Source of the DNA: Anastatus disparis
Lineage: Eukaryota > Arthropoda > Insecta > Hymenoptera > Eupelmidae
NCBI GenBank assembly: GCA_017163975.1
Contig: JAFFSR010000087.1
Coordinates: 1,364,001-1,428,000 of the forward strand
Direction: 5' to 3'
DNA length: 64,000 nucleotides
Position numbers and translations under genes: made by a program. The notes under the pieces are model-generated. The model was not told the DNA's origin. It ran no database searches and saw nothing but the letters and a program-made list of their open reading frames with translations. Shown piece by piece: positions 23,002-33,991 of this stretch. How positions within the stretch are numbered: position 1 is the stretch's first letter; each line of letters starts with the position of its first letter.

Positions 23002-24204
23002 AACGAGGATAGCCAATTATACATATACTGTATGTCAGTATACTTCTGTCTCTCTTCTCGTTGTTAGTCGCACAGTACAACGTATGTTTCGATGCTTCAT
23101 GTGCGAGTATAAGAGTGGAACAGAGAGAGTCTGTGTCAGTGGCTTGGATGGATGACTGTAGAAGGAAGCGCGCGCAATGCATGACGGGTAGACTTAGGCA
23201 AGAGAAGGAAACGAACGGGTCGGTTAGAAAGGATTTAGCAGCCATATTGTGCGTTGTGCGAGCTCATGCTTTGGATAGTTTTCCGTTCTTTAGATAGAAG
23301 CATTTTGGCTGATGTAATTAATTCGTGTGACTCTGCTTCGAATATTGGCTTGTTGAGAGACATTGAAAAGCAGATCTTCTTGCTAATATAATCGTCGTGT
23401 CGTGTACAAGAACCAAGTGGGTTTGCCGTAATTCTGCAGAGAGATCGGAGCGTCCTTGTAACGAGAGCTACGATAGCCTTGAGCTGCACCGCATATCTTC
23501 GGTGCCGCTTTTGTTGAATCATCGATTCGTCTGTGTTAGAGAGGATCGTTGGAAAATCTTCGTGTTCAACGACCGATAGAAAAATGTAAGTCTGCAGACT
23601 ATCGTATTGCGTTTTATTATTAAATACGTGTATGCGACATATGTAAAAATATCGAGACCGTCGCGTGCGTTGCGCTTAGTAGAATAGGTTAGATTAAATT
23701 AAATTCTGTTTTCTTTCTTTTTATTTAACTGATTAATTTTTGCCATTATTAAAGTGTACAATAATTTTATTTCAATGTATTAAAATTTGTTTATCGTTTT
23801 GAATAAATTGAAGTTAAATTGAAATTATTCTGGAGTACCATATAACGTTATTTCTCTCTGTTTAAATTCGTGTGTTGTCTATATATATTGAGCGTTATAC
23901 ACTTGCTTACTTTTAATCTACGATATTTAAGAGAGTCTTAAGATACACGCCGTGGGTTTCGTCGTACCAGACGTCCGGGAGGCAGAACTTCTAAGTGAAG
24001 TTCTGCAATAGAATTAAATATTGCTTAACTGATTTTAGTTGTATGAAAAAGACATTCATATTCGATCAGTGGTAGTGCACGATGCTGATCGTCTCTAAAT
24101 CTAAAATCGGTTATTTAACGGTAAGTGCGTATGTACTTGAAGTATGTACATATGAAGCCCACAAATATATTTGATTAGTTGATTTAAATATATTCCCCGT
24201 TACA
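22999..24204 (+). repeat. 5' LTR (1,206 bp)
   Basis: Starts TGTAACGAGG and ends CCCCGTTACA, so TG...CA with a 7-bp terminal inverted repeat TGTAACG/CGTTACA. Compared with the 3' LTR I count about eight differences in 1.2 kb, roughly 99.3% identity by eye. The small ORFs inside occur identically in both LTRs and are taken as chance. Confidence 0.95.
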
Positions 24205-24215
24205 TGGCGCCCAAC
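24205..24215 (+). promoter_or_regulatory. Primer binding site, tRNA-Lys type
   Basis: TGGCGCCCAAC directly follows the LTR end CA. It is complementary to the last 11 nt, including CCA, of an insect tRNA-Lys as I recall it. Confidence 0.85.
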
Positions 24216-25470
24216 AAATCAATTCACGAAAGTTGTTAAAGCAGTGTATTACGTTATTATATCGCGTGCATAGTACATAGCACCAATATATGGGCTCACG
24301 TAAATAAAAAGTTTAACGTGATTTTTTTATGGTGCGTATGATTACGTGGCGCGTGACGTGACAGGAAAAAGGACGTGATAGAGAAATATAGGTGGCTCTC
24401 GGGTGGCGCGCATTATAAAATGGCGTCCACTGAATAATCGAGAGCAGCTCATGCTTATCTTATTGCAAGGGCCTTGAGGGGCGCTGGTTGTAATAAGACA
24501 TTTAAAGCATTAAGCTAATTCTAGTGGCAATAGTCATTGCGTGGTAGGTTATTAAAGCGTGTTTTTTTCTAGTTTCTGAAATTGGGAAGAGAAATTCATG
24601 CGATTACTTTTTTTTTATTTTAGGAAATTTTTTCGGTTTTCTTTAGGAAAAATAAAATAATGGTTTTTTTAAAGAGAAAAATTTGCTAAATTGTACGGAA
24701 GAGCGACGGTCTCGTAGTTGTAAGAAAGTTCGACAAGATAGACAAAAGTAAAAGGAAAAGTCTTGTCGAACATAGGGCGCGCTTGTGAGCAACGGTAAAG
24801 TAGGCTGCTCACAGGCTACGATATAATTGTATAAGTCGGCCGCAAGCAGCAAAGAGGACAAAATTGTAATTTGTTTTTTTTAATTGTGATTTTACCCTTG
24901 GTGTTGATTTTTTTTTAATTCTATTTTTCTTGTTAAGAGAGTTACTTCTCATATAAGAGAAACATAAATTTTAAATCTGTTCTTGATTTAGTTAAAATTA
25001 TTAAAATTTTTCTTTGAGAATTAGATTTGATAGTAAAGTTTTTTTTTGTGTGTTTTTGCAAAACTGAGGTTGCAGTTTTTGCAATAGCTGACTGGTTGAA
25101 GGTTTGGTTTTTTTTTCTTAACCAATCAGCAGTTAGAGTTATTGACACCAAGAGGAAATTATAGAGTTCTTTTTTTCTCTCTATTAGGGGAAATTTAATT
25201 GTTTTTCTTTATTGAAAATAATTTGATTGTTATTAAAGGGAGAAGGTTGGCTCAATATATGTAGATTGAGCCAAATAAGAATAATCTCTTTGTAGCTTGC
25301 GTAGAGAGGTTCTTGTGTGTGCTATAGTAGTTAGGTACACTACACACATATATATATATTGTACACATGTATATTTAGAATTTTTTGCGGCTGTATAAGC
25401 AATTAATATTTTCTGAGTGGCACACGCAAGTACTTCTATTTCAGGTGATAGATTTGCTTCAAGAGTGAAG
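24216..25470 (+). other. Retrotransposon leader
   Basis: About 1.25 kb between primer site and gag with no conserved frame. It is purine- and T-rich, with repeated T runs. Confidence 0.6.
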
Positions 25471-27415
25471 ATGTCAAGCAATCAGTCAAGAAGAGACACA
25501 ACATCGACTAAGTTGCTTGATGACTGGCTGATATGTTTAAACAGTCAAGAACTGACTGAAGCCTTGTACAGTTTACAAATGCGAACTTCTGGCTCCAGGT
25601 TCGCTCAAGCTGAGAGGTTAAGAGTCTGGCTGCTCGGTGAATATACGGCAGCTGACTTTATGCAATCAGACAGACTAGGATTGATCTTCGTTAGTCTTTT
25701 ATTGAGATAAAGACGGCGGAGATAATAAACAGTTCGCAGACAGCAAGCAATTACACCTTGCATCCGCATCCATTGGCTGAGTTGCCTCAATTGCAGGTAG
25801 AAAATTGTGAGATGACACAGTTATCAGATGGTGCAAGCGAGAGAACAGAAGGCGCCCTAGCCAATAACAGTAGTGTTGCTTCACAAAGTAGGCAGATGAG
25901 ACAACAGAAATCGACGAATAAAGAGAATGAAATCCAAGAAATTTCAAGGCACGAAATTGACGCTCACGCACAACAGGAGTTGCCGCAAAGTCATAAGAAG
26001 ATGACTAATGAAGAGTATCTATTGCATAGCAAGATGCTAAAAGCATTGCAACAGATACAACAGCAAATAGGAGATCTATCTGAGAGAGTTCGCGACCTCT
26101 CGGATTGGAGAGAGTCATGCTTGTTAAATCAAACAAGTGTGATTCCAACTGAGAATAGGTTACCGTCGAGTACAAGAATAGATGGTGGTCTATCAGGTTG
26201 CGGCAAAAGGACCCAACAACATAGTAATGTTGAATCAGGTCAACAACGGCCTGATGATAGACAGGTAAATTTTGACCAAATGACGGCCAATGCGAGGGTC
26301 ATCACGTCAACAGGTGGTGCACCTCGTGCTAACGGTTCAGACGTATCTGGGACATCTCGGTTGCCACCATTTGGCGCTCTCGGCACAGCCTGGGGAAGGG
26401 GTAGCTCACCGACTCAGGTTTCAGTGAGTCATGGTGGTCAATCAAGAGATGTAGGTAGAGTCGTACGTCAATGGGAAGTACGATTTTCTGGTAAAAAGGA
26501 CCAAAGTATTGACCTCTTTTTGACAAGAGTCGAGGAGTGTCGGGTCCTTGCTAATCTGTCGGAGAGTGATTTGTTGTATTCGCTCTCTGAATTATTGACA
26601 GGTGTTGCAGCTACTTGGTATCGCAATAATCGGGACCAATGGCATAGTTGGCCCGAATTCTGTGAAGCTGCGAGACGATGGTACGGTACCAACCGTCGTT
26701 TCCAACAGAGGCTTACAGCAGAAGCGAACGCACGCACGCAGGGCAATGATGAGCCAGTGCGTGACTACTTAACGTGTCTTATAGCAATAATGCGAAGACA
26801 GAAACCACAACCGGACCTCAGTCAACAGTTAGATTTATTACATCGTAACTTGAGGCCGGAGCTGCAAAGACTCGTACGCAGAGACGAATTCAATAGCATT
26901 GATTCTTTATTAGAGCTTGCTGTTGAAGCGGAGTTGACTTTAGAGGCTGAGAAAGTCTATAAACCTCCACCATCACCTGGCAAAGCACTATTACCAGAAA
27001 CAGCTTACCACCCACCAGCGAATCAAAAGAAGATTCCGCCCAAGGTATCTAGTGTGGACACCAGTGTGTCTAAAGCTGAAGATATGGTGTCTACAGTTAC
27101 CAAAATTTTGGAACAAAAGCTAGCTCAATTTGAAAAGAAATTGATTGGAAGAGCTTATCGATATACAACGCCAAAGAAAAAGAAAACCAAGTCGAGTCCT
27201 GCAAATCATCGAATGTCAAGAAGAACTGGTGATGAGGATCAAGATTATCCTAATGATAATGGTTCAGGTTCTGAGAGACAAAAGTCTTGTAGTCCAAGAA
27301 AGGACCAGTATAGAAGACCAGGATGAAGTCCTCGCCACAACCGGGATAACATAGTTTGGTATGGTTGTGGTAGTCCAGGTTACATAAGGCGCGAATGTCC
27401 GAAATGTTTGAAAAA
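25471..27415 (+). pseudogene. gag: gag, frameshifted, with degenerate zinc knuckle
   Basis: Capsid-like structural protein. A plausible start is the ATG at 25,471; the first ~75 codons (LLDDWLICLNSQELTEAL and an RLRVWL-like segment) resemble a Gypsy gag N-terminus but run in a different frame from the main ORF (25,758-27,326), so a frameshift lies near 25,650-25,760. The main part has a retrotransposon gag core at 26,480-26,930 (RFSGKKDQSIDLFLTRVEEC, ATWYRNNRDQWHSWPEFC, RRLL-type tail). A TGA at 27,324 interrupts the frame, which continues into YGCGSPGYIRRECPKC, a CCHC knuckle in which the first Cys and the His have become Tyr. Confidence 0.85.
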
Positions 27416-28492
27416 CGCCAATGGGAGCAAGTGAAGAAGGCCGTAACTGCTCCCACTGACTCTTTTAAGGCCTTCAAAGAGTCAGATGTACCATGGACAG
27501 TCTCAGACAGAATTGAGCCTATCAACGTGGGAGAACCATTGAAGTGTGTTGCAGTAAAGCAAAATTCAGCTTTTGCTGAGATTGCAACAAGCATGGGCAT
27601 CATCGAAGCTAAAACTCGATTATGGTTGGGAAGTTTTATTGCAAATTGTGGCATGTTAATTGACTCATACAACACTCGTGGAGCCAGAGTCGTAAAATGT
27701 GTAATTAACAAAGTCAGACTACGTATGGAGGGATGCCAGGTCAAGAAAGTTGATTATAGCAATTTGAAATGGTTTTGCTATCTGTATAAAATAAATAGCA
27801 GATTAAGGAAAATAGTTTTGAAAGTACAAGACTACTTGTGTACGGTTGAACACCATAAAAGAGTACTGAAAAGTATATCAGTTACTCCCTTTCTAATGTA
27901 TAAAGATGAAGGGATCGAAGAAGTTGAATTTTTGACTCTTCATACTGTAAATCCAACTAAGGAACAATGGTGTCTAAATTGGTTTACTAAAGTACATTAT
28001 TGTCGATTCTTTATGTATAGTCCGGACAGAGAAGTCGATATTATCCTGGATCTGGATGACGAGACGTGGATGCTCGTCATCTCTCAGGAACAAACGAAAG
28101 GGGTGTTCATGGAATGTCATAATGGGACTGTAGCTGGTCGCTTAAGTAGAAGAAGAATCTACATAAGAGTGATAGTTACATATTTTTGGCATTCCATTTG
28201 CAAAAACATTTATTTGATCTGCCAAAAATTTAAGTCTGACAATGATCCAGACAGCATCAAGGATGAGAATCAACCGCCGATGGATCAAGAAGTTGAAGTA
28301 GAAAGAGTGAAGAATTGCGGCGGGCCATCTGCGAATGGCCAACCTCACCACTTTAGCGATAGCGCACCACCTGCGTGTGGTATAAAGTGTAGTTTTAGGT
28401 CGGTATACGTGTGTAGAAAACGTGATAAGCCGCGTAGGACAGTTTTGGTGGTGAGGCGAGCGAATGCGAGGTTAGTATGCGTTTCACAGTGA
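27395..28492 (+). CDS. 365-codon ORF in place of pol, with integrase-zinc-like segment
   Basis: An open frame overlaps the end of gag in another frame. I find no protease, RT (no YxDD) or RNase H motif. The segment at about 28,105-28,235 (CHNGTVAGRLSRRRIYI...TYFW...ICKNIYLICQKF) looks like a degenerate integrase H2C2 zinc-binding domain in which the second His is Arg. The rest, including an acidic stretch (DPDSIKDENQPPMDQEVEVE), is unrecognised. It may be a chance fusion of pol remnants, or a maintained ORF of a non-autonomous family. Retention of a 1.1-kb frame in an otherwise broken element is unusual. Confidence 0.5.
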   Translation: MSEMFEKRQWEQVKKAVTAPTDSFKAFKESDVPWTVSDRIEPINVGEPLKCVAVKQNSAFAEIATSMGIIEAKTRLWLGSFIANCGMLIDSYNTRGARVVKCVINKVRLRMEGCQVKKVDYSNLKWFCYLYKINSRLRKIVLKVQDYLCTVEHHKRVLKSISVTPFLMYKDEGIEEVEFLTLHTVNPTKEQWCLNWFTKVHYCRFFMYSPDREVDIILDLDDETWMLVISQEQTKGVFMECHNGTVAGRLSRRRIYIRVIVTYFWHSICKNIYLICQKFKSDNDPDSIKDENQPPMDQEVEVERVKNCGGPSANGQPHHFSDSAPPACGIKCSFRSVYVCRKRDKPRRTVLVVRRANARLVCVSQ

Positions 28493-28992
28493 TCGGGTGA
28501 AAATGGTACGTATAAGCGCGTTCGTGGTAAGTCAAAGGTAACTCAAGAGGATCTACTATTCGATCTTCTTAATTTCTCACTCAACTTTGGCAGTATGGCA
28601 ACTAGAGAGAATGACAGTTGTTACAACTGGTTAAATACTGTCACAACTGCAATTATGAAATATTTGAGTAGTTTTCCAAGGACGCTGGCTGTTAATAAAT
28701 AATATTGATGATGATAGGTAAAAGTTACTGTTATCTTTGAAGTATTGGAAAGAGATAATATGAAGATCTTTCATTGATAATAAATTATCTAACCGTGACG
28801 ATCAATATGATCATGAGTGTAGCGGGTTAGATAAGATAATTTATAGAATCAAATGTTTCTTTTTGAAACGAGGAAAAAAAAATTTTTTTAACATGGGATA
28901 TCATAGAGAGATTTTCTTGTGATATAGTCCTATTATATTTTGCAGTGCGACTAAGTATCGCAGAGCTGTCATACACAGTCTTCCAGCGTCTT
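28493..28992 (+). other. Retrotransposon 3' interior, no conserved frame
   Basis: 500 bp between the last ORF and the polypurine tract. It contains an imperfect inverted repeat near 28,775-28,845 (AATAAATTATCTAACC and GGTTAGATAAGATAATTT). Confidence 0.55.
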
Positions 28993-29001
28993 GGGAAGGG
29001 G
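28993..29001 (+). promoter_or_regulatory. Polypurine tract
   Basis: GGGAAGGGG sits immediately upstream of the 3' LTR TGTAACG, the expected plus-strand primer position. Confidence 0.85.
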
Positions 29002-30206
29002 TGTAACGAGGATAGCAAATTATACATATACTGTATGTCAGTATACTTCTGTCTCTCTCCTCGTTGTTAGTCGCACAGTACAACGTATGTTTCGATGCTT
29101 CATGTGCGAGTATAAGAGTGGAACAGAGAGAGTCTGTGTCAGTGGCTTGGATGGATGACTGTAGAAGGAAGCGCGCGCAATGCATGACGGGTAGACTTAG
29201 GCAAGAGAAGGAAACGAACGGGTCGGTTAGAAAGGATTTAGCAGCCATATTGTGCGTTGTGCAAGCTCGTGCTTTGGATAGTTTTCCGTTCTTTAGATAG
29301 AAGCATTTTGGCTGATGTAATTAATTCGTGTGACTCTGCTTCGAATATTGGCTTGTTGAGAGACATTGAAAAGCAGATCTTCTTGCTAATATAATCGTCG
29401 TGTCGTGTACAAGAACCAAGTGGGTTTGCCGTAATTCTGCAGAGAGATCGGAGCGTCCTTGTAACGAGAGCTACGATAGCCTTGAGCTGCACCGCATATC
29501 TTCGGTGCCGCTTTTGTTGAATCATCGATTCGTCTGTGTTAGAGAGGATCGTTGGAAAATCTTCGTGTTCAACGACCGATAGAAAAATGTAAGTCTGCAG
29601 ACTATCGTATTGCGTTTTATTATTAAATACGTGTATGCGACATATGTAAAATATCGAGACCGTCGCGTGCGTTGCGCTTAGTAGAATAGGTTAGATTAAA
29701 TTAAATTCTGTTTTCTTTCTTTTTATTTAACTTATTAATTTTTGCCATTATTAAAGTGTACAATAATTTCATTTCAATGTATTAAAATTTGTTTATCGTT
29801 TTGAATAAATTGAAGTTAAATTGAAATTATTCTGGAGTACCATATAACGTTATTTCTCTCTGTTTAAATTCGTGTGTTGTCTATATATATTGAGCGTTAT
29901 ACACTTGCTTACTTTTAATCTACGATATTTAAGAGAGTCTTAAGGTACACGCCGTGGGTTTCGTCGTACCAGACGTCCGGGAGGCAGAACTTCTAAGTGA
30001 AGTTCTGCAATAGAATTAAATATTGCTTAACTGATTTTAGTTGTATGAAAAAGACATTCATATTCGATCAGTGGTAGTGCACGATGCTGATCGTCTCTAA
30101 ATCTAAAATCGGTTATTTAACGGTAAGTGCGTATGTACTTGAAGTATGTACATATGAAGCCCACAAATATATTTGATTAGTTGATTTAAATATATTCCCC
30201 GTTACA
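29002..30206 (+). repeat. 3' LTR (1,205 bp)
   Basis: Nearly identical to 22,999-24,204. Differences seen include AGCAAATT versus AGCCAATT, one A less in a run near 29,648, and TAAGGTACACG versus TAAGATACACG. It ends CCCCGTTACA and is followed by (TA)n. Confidence 0.95.
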
Positions 30207-30540
30207 ATATATATATATATATATATATTTATATGGGACATTTCACGTCAACTCGCACGGTCAAAAATATTCTTTATTATTTTATTTGATTAAACTTTTT
30301 CTGAATATCTTACTTTCTTTCTAATTCTATATATTCACGTATTTCTTCGTGCGATATATGTATATGAAACATTTCACGTCAACTCACATGGTCAAAAAAT
30401 AAAAATCTGTGAAAATATGAGAATATGTTTTAATTGAAAATAATAAAGTTTTACATGAAAAAGGTCATAAATAATTATTTTTATTAACAAAATTGATATC
30501 TTATTATCAATATTAAAGACATGAAAAATTATTTTTTTTA

Positions 30541-30694
30541 TATTTCTTTATTTAAACAACTTTTGACGCATTGACAAACATCGCAACAAGGAATATTCAT
30601 TTCATAACAGGTACAAGAAATCGAAGAACAAGCGGATTTTTCTTTGCAATAACAAAAATATTTATTAATAATTCTATTGAAATCTCGCTTGGAT
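30541..30694 (-). pseudogene. Inverted duplicate of the CXC-domain coding end, inside the left TIR
   Basis: The minus-strand frame encodes a CXC (tesmin/TSO1-type) cysteine cluster, CYCKEKSACSSISCTC then CCDVCQCVKSCLNKEI and a stop. It is almost identical to the C-terminus of the main gene at 37,510-37,630. Similarity to the main gene stops near 30,694, so this is the inner part of the TIR and not a separate gene. The reading frame and all cysteines are preserved. Confidence 0.85.
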
Positions 30695-31299
30695 GAATTA
30701 TAATTTAAGAAATCGTAAAGCATCTTCATAAAAAATTTAACAAAAATAAAAATTTCAAACTTTTATAATCTCATCTTCAGTTTAACAAATAATGATGTGC
30801 AAAAATTCAAGTACACTCAACACATGAGTTCAATAAAAATTATATTCATACATTTTTTCTAAAATTCAATACTTTTTGAAAAAAGCCATAATTATTTTTA
30901 TTACTAAAATTGATATCTTATTAAATTGATATCTTAATGACATAAGAAATTGGTATTTTTGTCACAACCTCTTTCAACAAGCATAGCTTTAATATATACT
31001 TAAAAAACAAATGACAACCAACAACAGCTGATATTGTTTAGACGAGCAACTGCGTGTGCTTTCATCATTTGTTATTTGCTGGTCATTCGTGCATAATATT
31101 TATAAGTAAATTATTTTTATTAGAAGCCTGAATATAATGGTTTTATAAAAATAAAGTTAAGGTAAGCTACTTTAATTAAAATTTTTTAATAAATTATATG
31201 TAAAAAAAATAGATATTGGTTGCTTAACGGGATGTCGGAGCTGCAGCAATCGAATTTTGCTCTTTTTATTTTATCAATATCTTTTTAAATTCATAAATT

Positions 31300-32139
31300 A
31301 AACAAATATAATGACTTGTCCGCACTAAAGCTATATTAAGAGGCGGTCGGGTCTATTCGCCGCTACATATAGGGTGGCGCTGCGGTCAGGTGAGAGAAAT
31401 CTATTAAATATTTTTTATACAGCTATTTACAATTTTCTGAGACGACAATATACTTTTAATGTTGTCATTTCCTCTAGCCATCTATATGTAGAATAATTAT
31501 TAATACTTATCTTGTTTGAAAAGTCTGAAATATTGTTATAAAGCGAAAAATGCGATGCAACGTAGGACCGATGTAAACATGCGTGCACCTTCCCTTAGTG
31601 CGACAGAGAGAGCAATACTAAAGAATGATGTATGCTAATGTTTACGTCGGCTCTACCTCGCGCCGCATTTTTCGCTTTATAACAATATTTTAGACTTTTC
31701 AAACAAAATTAATATTAATAATTATTCTACATATATATGGCTAGAGGAAATGACAAGATTAAAAGTATATTATTGTTTCAGTAAATTTTAAATTGCTATA
31801 TAAAAAATATTTTATATTTTTCTCTCACCTGACCGCAGCGCCACCAAGCGGCAAATGGTTCCGACCGCCTCTTAATACAATAATTTTTGTTAAAATAAAT
31901 CATTTGGACTTGTTATTTTTTTACGAGCTTGGATTGGAAATTAGATATCAAATTCGACAAACCTAACCTTAAAATACGATACATTGAAAGTTTTTATTAT
32001 AACTTTGTATGTATAATATTTTGGTGGATTTCTTGAGTTGTCCGCACTAGAGTTTAATCTTAAAAATTTTTTCTTTGTACTAAAAAAACTCGATTAGGAT
32101 TGGAAATATTATTAGATGGCGGGCAGCTTCGTCATGCTC
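31300..32139 (+). repeat. Dispersed repeat copy, split by a TTAA MITE
   Basis: 31,300-31,335 and 31,876-32,139 together match the reverse complement of 12,035-12,362. Whether this was part of the transposon's 5' region or inserted later cannot be told from one copy. Confidence 0.75.
31340..31871. mobile_element. TTAA MITE, 532 bp, palindromic, with empty site at 12.3 kb
   Basis: TTAA at 31,336-31,339 and 31,872-31,875. The ends GAGGCGGTCGGGTC and (complement) GAGGCGGTCGGAACC open long inverted arms that share GGTGGCGCTGCGGTCAGGTG and TGTTATAAAGCGAAAAATGC. The termini resemble the GAGGAGGTC family at 10.8 and 33.6 kb. Confidence 0.92.
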
Positions 32140-32286
32140 TTCAAAAAAATTAAATGAGTTGTGCATAGTTTTTATTTTTAAATATTCAATTATTTTGCCG
32201 AAAATAAGTGTAATATGAAGATTATTTTTCTTTGCAGTATTTTCTTTTTATTAAAAATGGATTCTAGAAAGCGTGAAGTTTTTAAT

Positions 32287-32681
32287 GATACACTGATAGA
32301 CCTTTAAGCGCGATTTTCTCTTTAACGTATGTGCATCGGTCTTACGACTGGGTACACCGCTTTCTGAAACCTAAGAATGCGCCTCTCTCGCTGTAAGAGC
32401 GTATAGCTCTTAAGCGGGAGCGCCGCCGTCTTACGTTAGATGGCGTTTTTCTTACAGTGTAAGAAAGCCGTTATCTAAATTTTCAAGAACTGTTTCTGTG
32501 TTTTGGGGCTCTAAGAGCTATACGCTCTTAAGCACAAGAGGAAGGGGCTCGTAGATACGAGATCGCAGGGCGCTTGTCTGAAACGAGAGCGCTCTGGACT
32601 ATCAATGATTTCTTCTTAGGTATAATAACGCATTTTGCTTGTTCAAAGAATGTATTGCCCTTAAAGGTCTATCAGTGTATC
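32287..32681. mobile_element. 395-bp TIR MITE inserted at codon 10 of the transposon gene
   Basis: The ends GATACACTGATAGACCTTTA and their exact complement (22-23 bp) are flanked by AAT at 32,284-32,286 and 32,682-32,684. The interior has two opposed TAAGAGC...GCTCTTAAG hairpins (about 32,394-32,418 and 32,512-32,535). The added length (398 bp with duplication) is 2 modulo 3, exactly the shift between the start codon's frame and the downstream frame. Confidence 0.85.
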
Positions 32682-33610
32682 AATGACATTCCAAATAAAC
32701 GTCAGTATATTGATTTTGATTGGACTCGTTGTTTTATTTGTGGTAAAAAAGATAAAATTAAAAAACTGTCAACAGTATCTAAGAACCCTGAAAATGTCAA
32801 AAAAAGAGTTTTAGAAGCTGCAGAAATACGAGGAGATACGATTGTTCAAGACCGATTATCTTCTGCAGTTGATCTATGCAAAGTTGAAGCCAAATATCAC
32901 AGATATCCATGTTATCAAAATTATGTGTCCATTAAAAGTTTAAAGGCTTTAACAAACACTAAAGGAAAATATAAATCAATTCACGATGAAGTAGCTGAAG
33001 AAACTGCAAAGATATATACTAATTTAGTAGAAAAAGGTAGGATAATTTTTTTATCTGATATATGTAAAACTTATAAAAAGAAATTAGTAAATAGTAACGA
33101 GATATTTGCTGAAAAATTAAATCGAATAAAATCTAGCTATATTAAATTAAAAATTCTAAAGTATTTAGAAGAAGATTTTATATTCGTATCTAATAAAGGT
33201 AAATCAGATATTTTATGTCGTAGTAACGTAAATTTACAGTCTTTGTCAAATCTAATAGATTCAGAATATGAAAAAAAAGAGTATGAAAGCGAAAATGAAG
33301 ACTTATTTGATGAAAATGTATTTTATGACAATTCCAGTAATGATAATTTTGAAGGTGATAATATGTATAATAAAGAATTTGAAAATAAAAATTTAAATTT
33401 TGAATTTAAATCTAGCGATTTTGAATTTATAAATGAGAATTTAATGTTGCACAAAGTAGTGAGGTTGAAAAAAAATGAAATAAATAATATTCCTTCAACG
33501 ACAGAGTATCCTTTACCAAGTGAAATGTCATTAAATGAGTCTAGGAATTTCGTACCAAAAATTTTACAAACTTTGATTACTTGGTTAATCGATGAACAAG
33601 CCTTTATTAA

Positions 33611-33991
33611 GAGGAGGTCACGTATCTCTGTCCTTTTCTAATAAAAAAATTGAGTTTTTTACAGAAACTAATAACTTCAGCAAAAAATGAAGAGAAAGCC
33701 GCATCTTGTATCAAAAAAAGCAACATTTTCTTTGATAAGAAAGAATTAATTTCATTGCTTCGTTTTCAAGAAAACCTTGAAAAACTTAAATCATAGAGCT
33801 TAGGATGGACAATTTGGTTTTTCAAGGTTTTCTTGAGAACAAAGCAATAAAATTAATTTTTTCTTATCAAAGAAAATATTGCTTTTTTTGATACAAGATG
33901 CGGCTTTCTCTTCATTTTTTGCTAAAGCTATTAGTTTTAGTAAAAAAATCATTTATTTGATTAGAAAAGGACAGAGATATGTGACCTCCTC
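33611..33991. mobile_element. TTAA MITE (GAGGAGGTC family) inside the transposon gene
   Basis: TTAA at 33,607-33,610 and 33,992-33,995. The ends GAGGAGGTCACGTATCTCTG and (complement) GAGGAGGTCACATATCTCTG are a near-perfect TIR. The whole element is homologous to 10,802-11,190. The added length (385 bp) is 1 modulo 3 and accounts for the frame change between the upstream and downstream coding segments. Confidence 0.93.

Larger units (their letters stand above)
22999..30206 (+). mobile_element. Ty3/Gypsy-type LTR retrotransposon, recent, internally deleted
   Basis: Two ~1.2-kb LTRs bound a 4.8-kb interior with a Lys-tRNA-like primer site, a broken gag, a 365-codon ORF and a polypurine tract. 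Protease, reverse transcriptase and RNase H are not seen, so the copy is non-autonomous. It sits in the (TA)n tract of the larger transposon's left TIR. ATAT on both sides fits a 4-bp duplication but cannot be proven in (TA)n. The right TIR, without it, is the empty site. Confidence 0.9.

Noticed and set aside
23061..23579. ORFs of 60-111 residues inside the LTRs (also at 29,064-29,582)
   Set aside because: They are present in both LTRs only because the LTRs are identical; no known motif and they overlap on both strands.
32574..32681. Start codon of the large transposon gene at 32,574
   Set aside because: This ATG lies inside a MITE; the original start is at 32,257, before the insertion.
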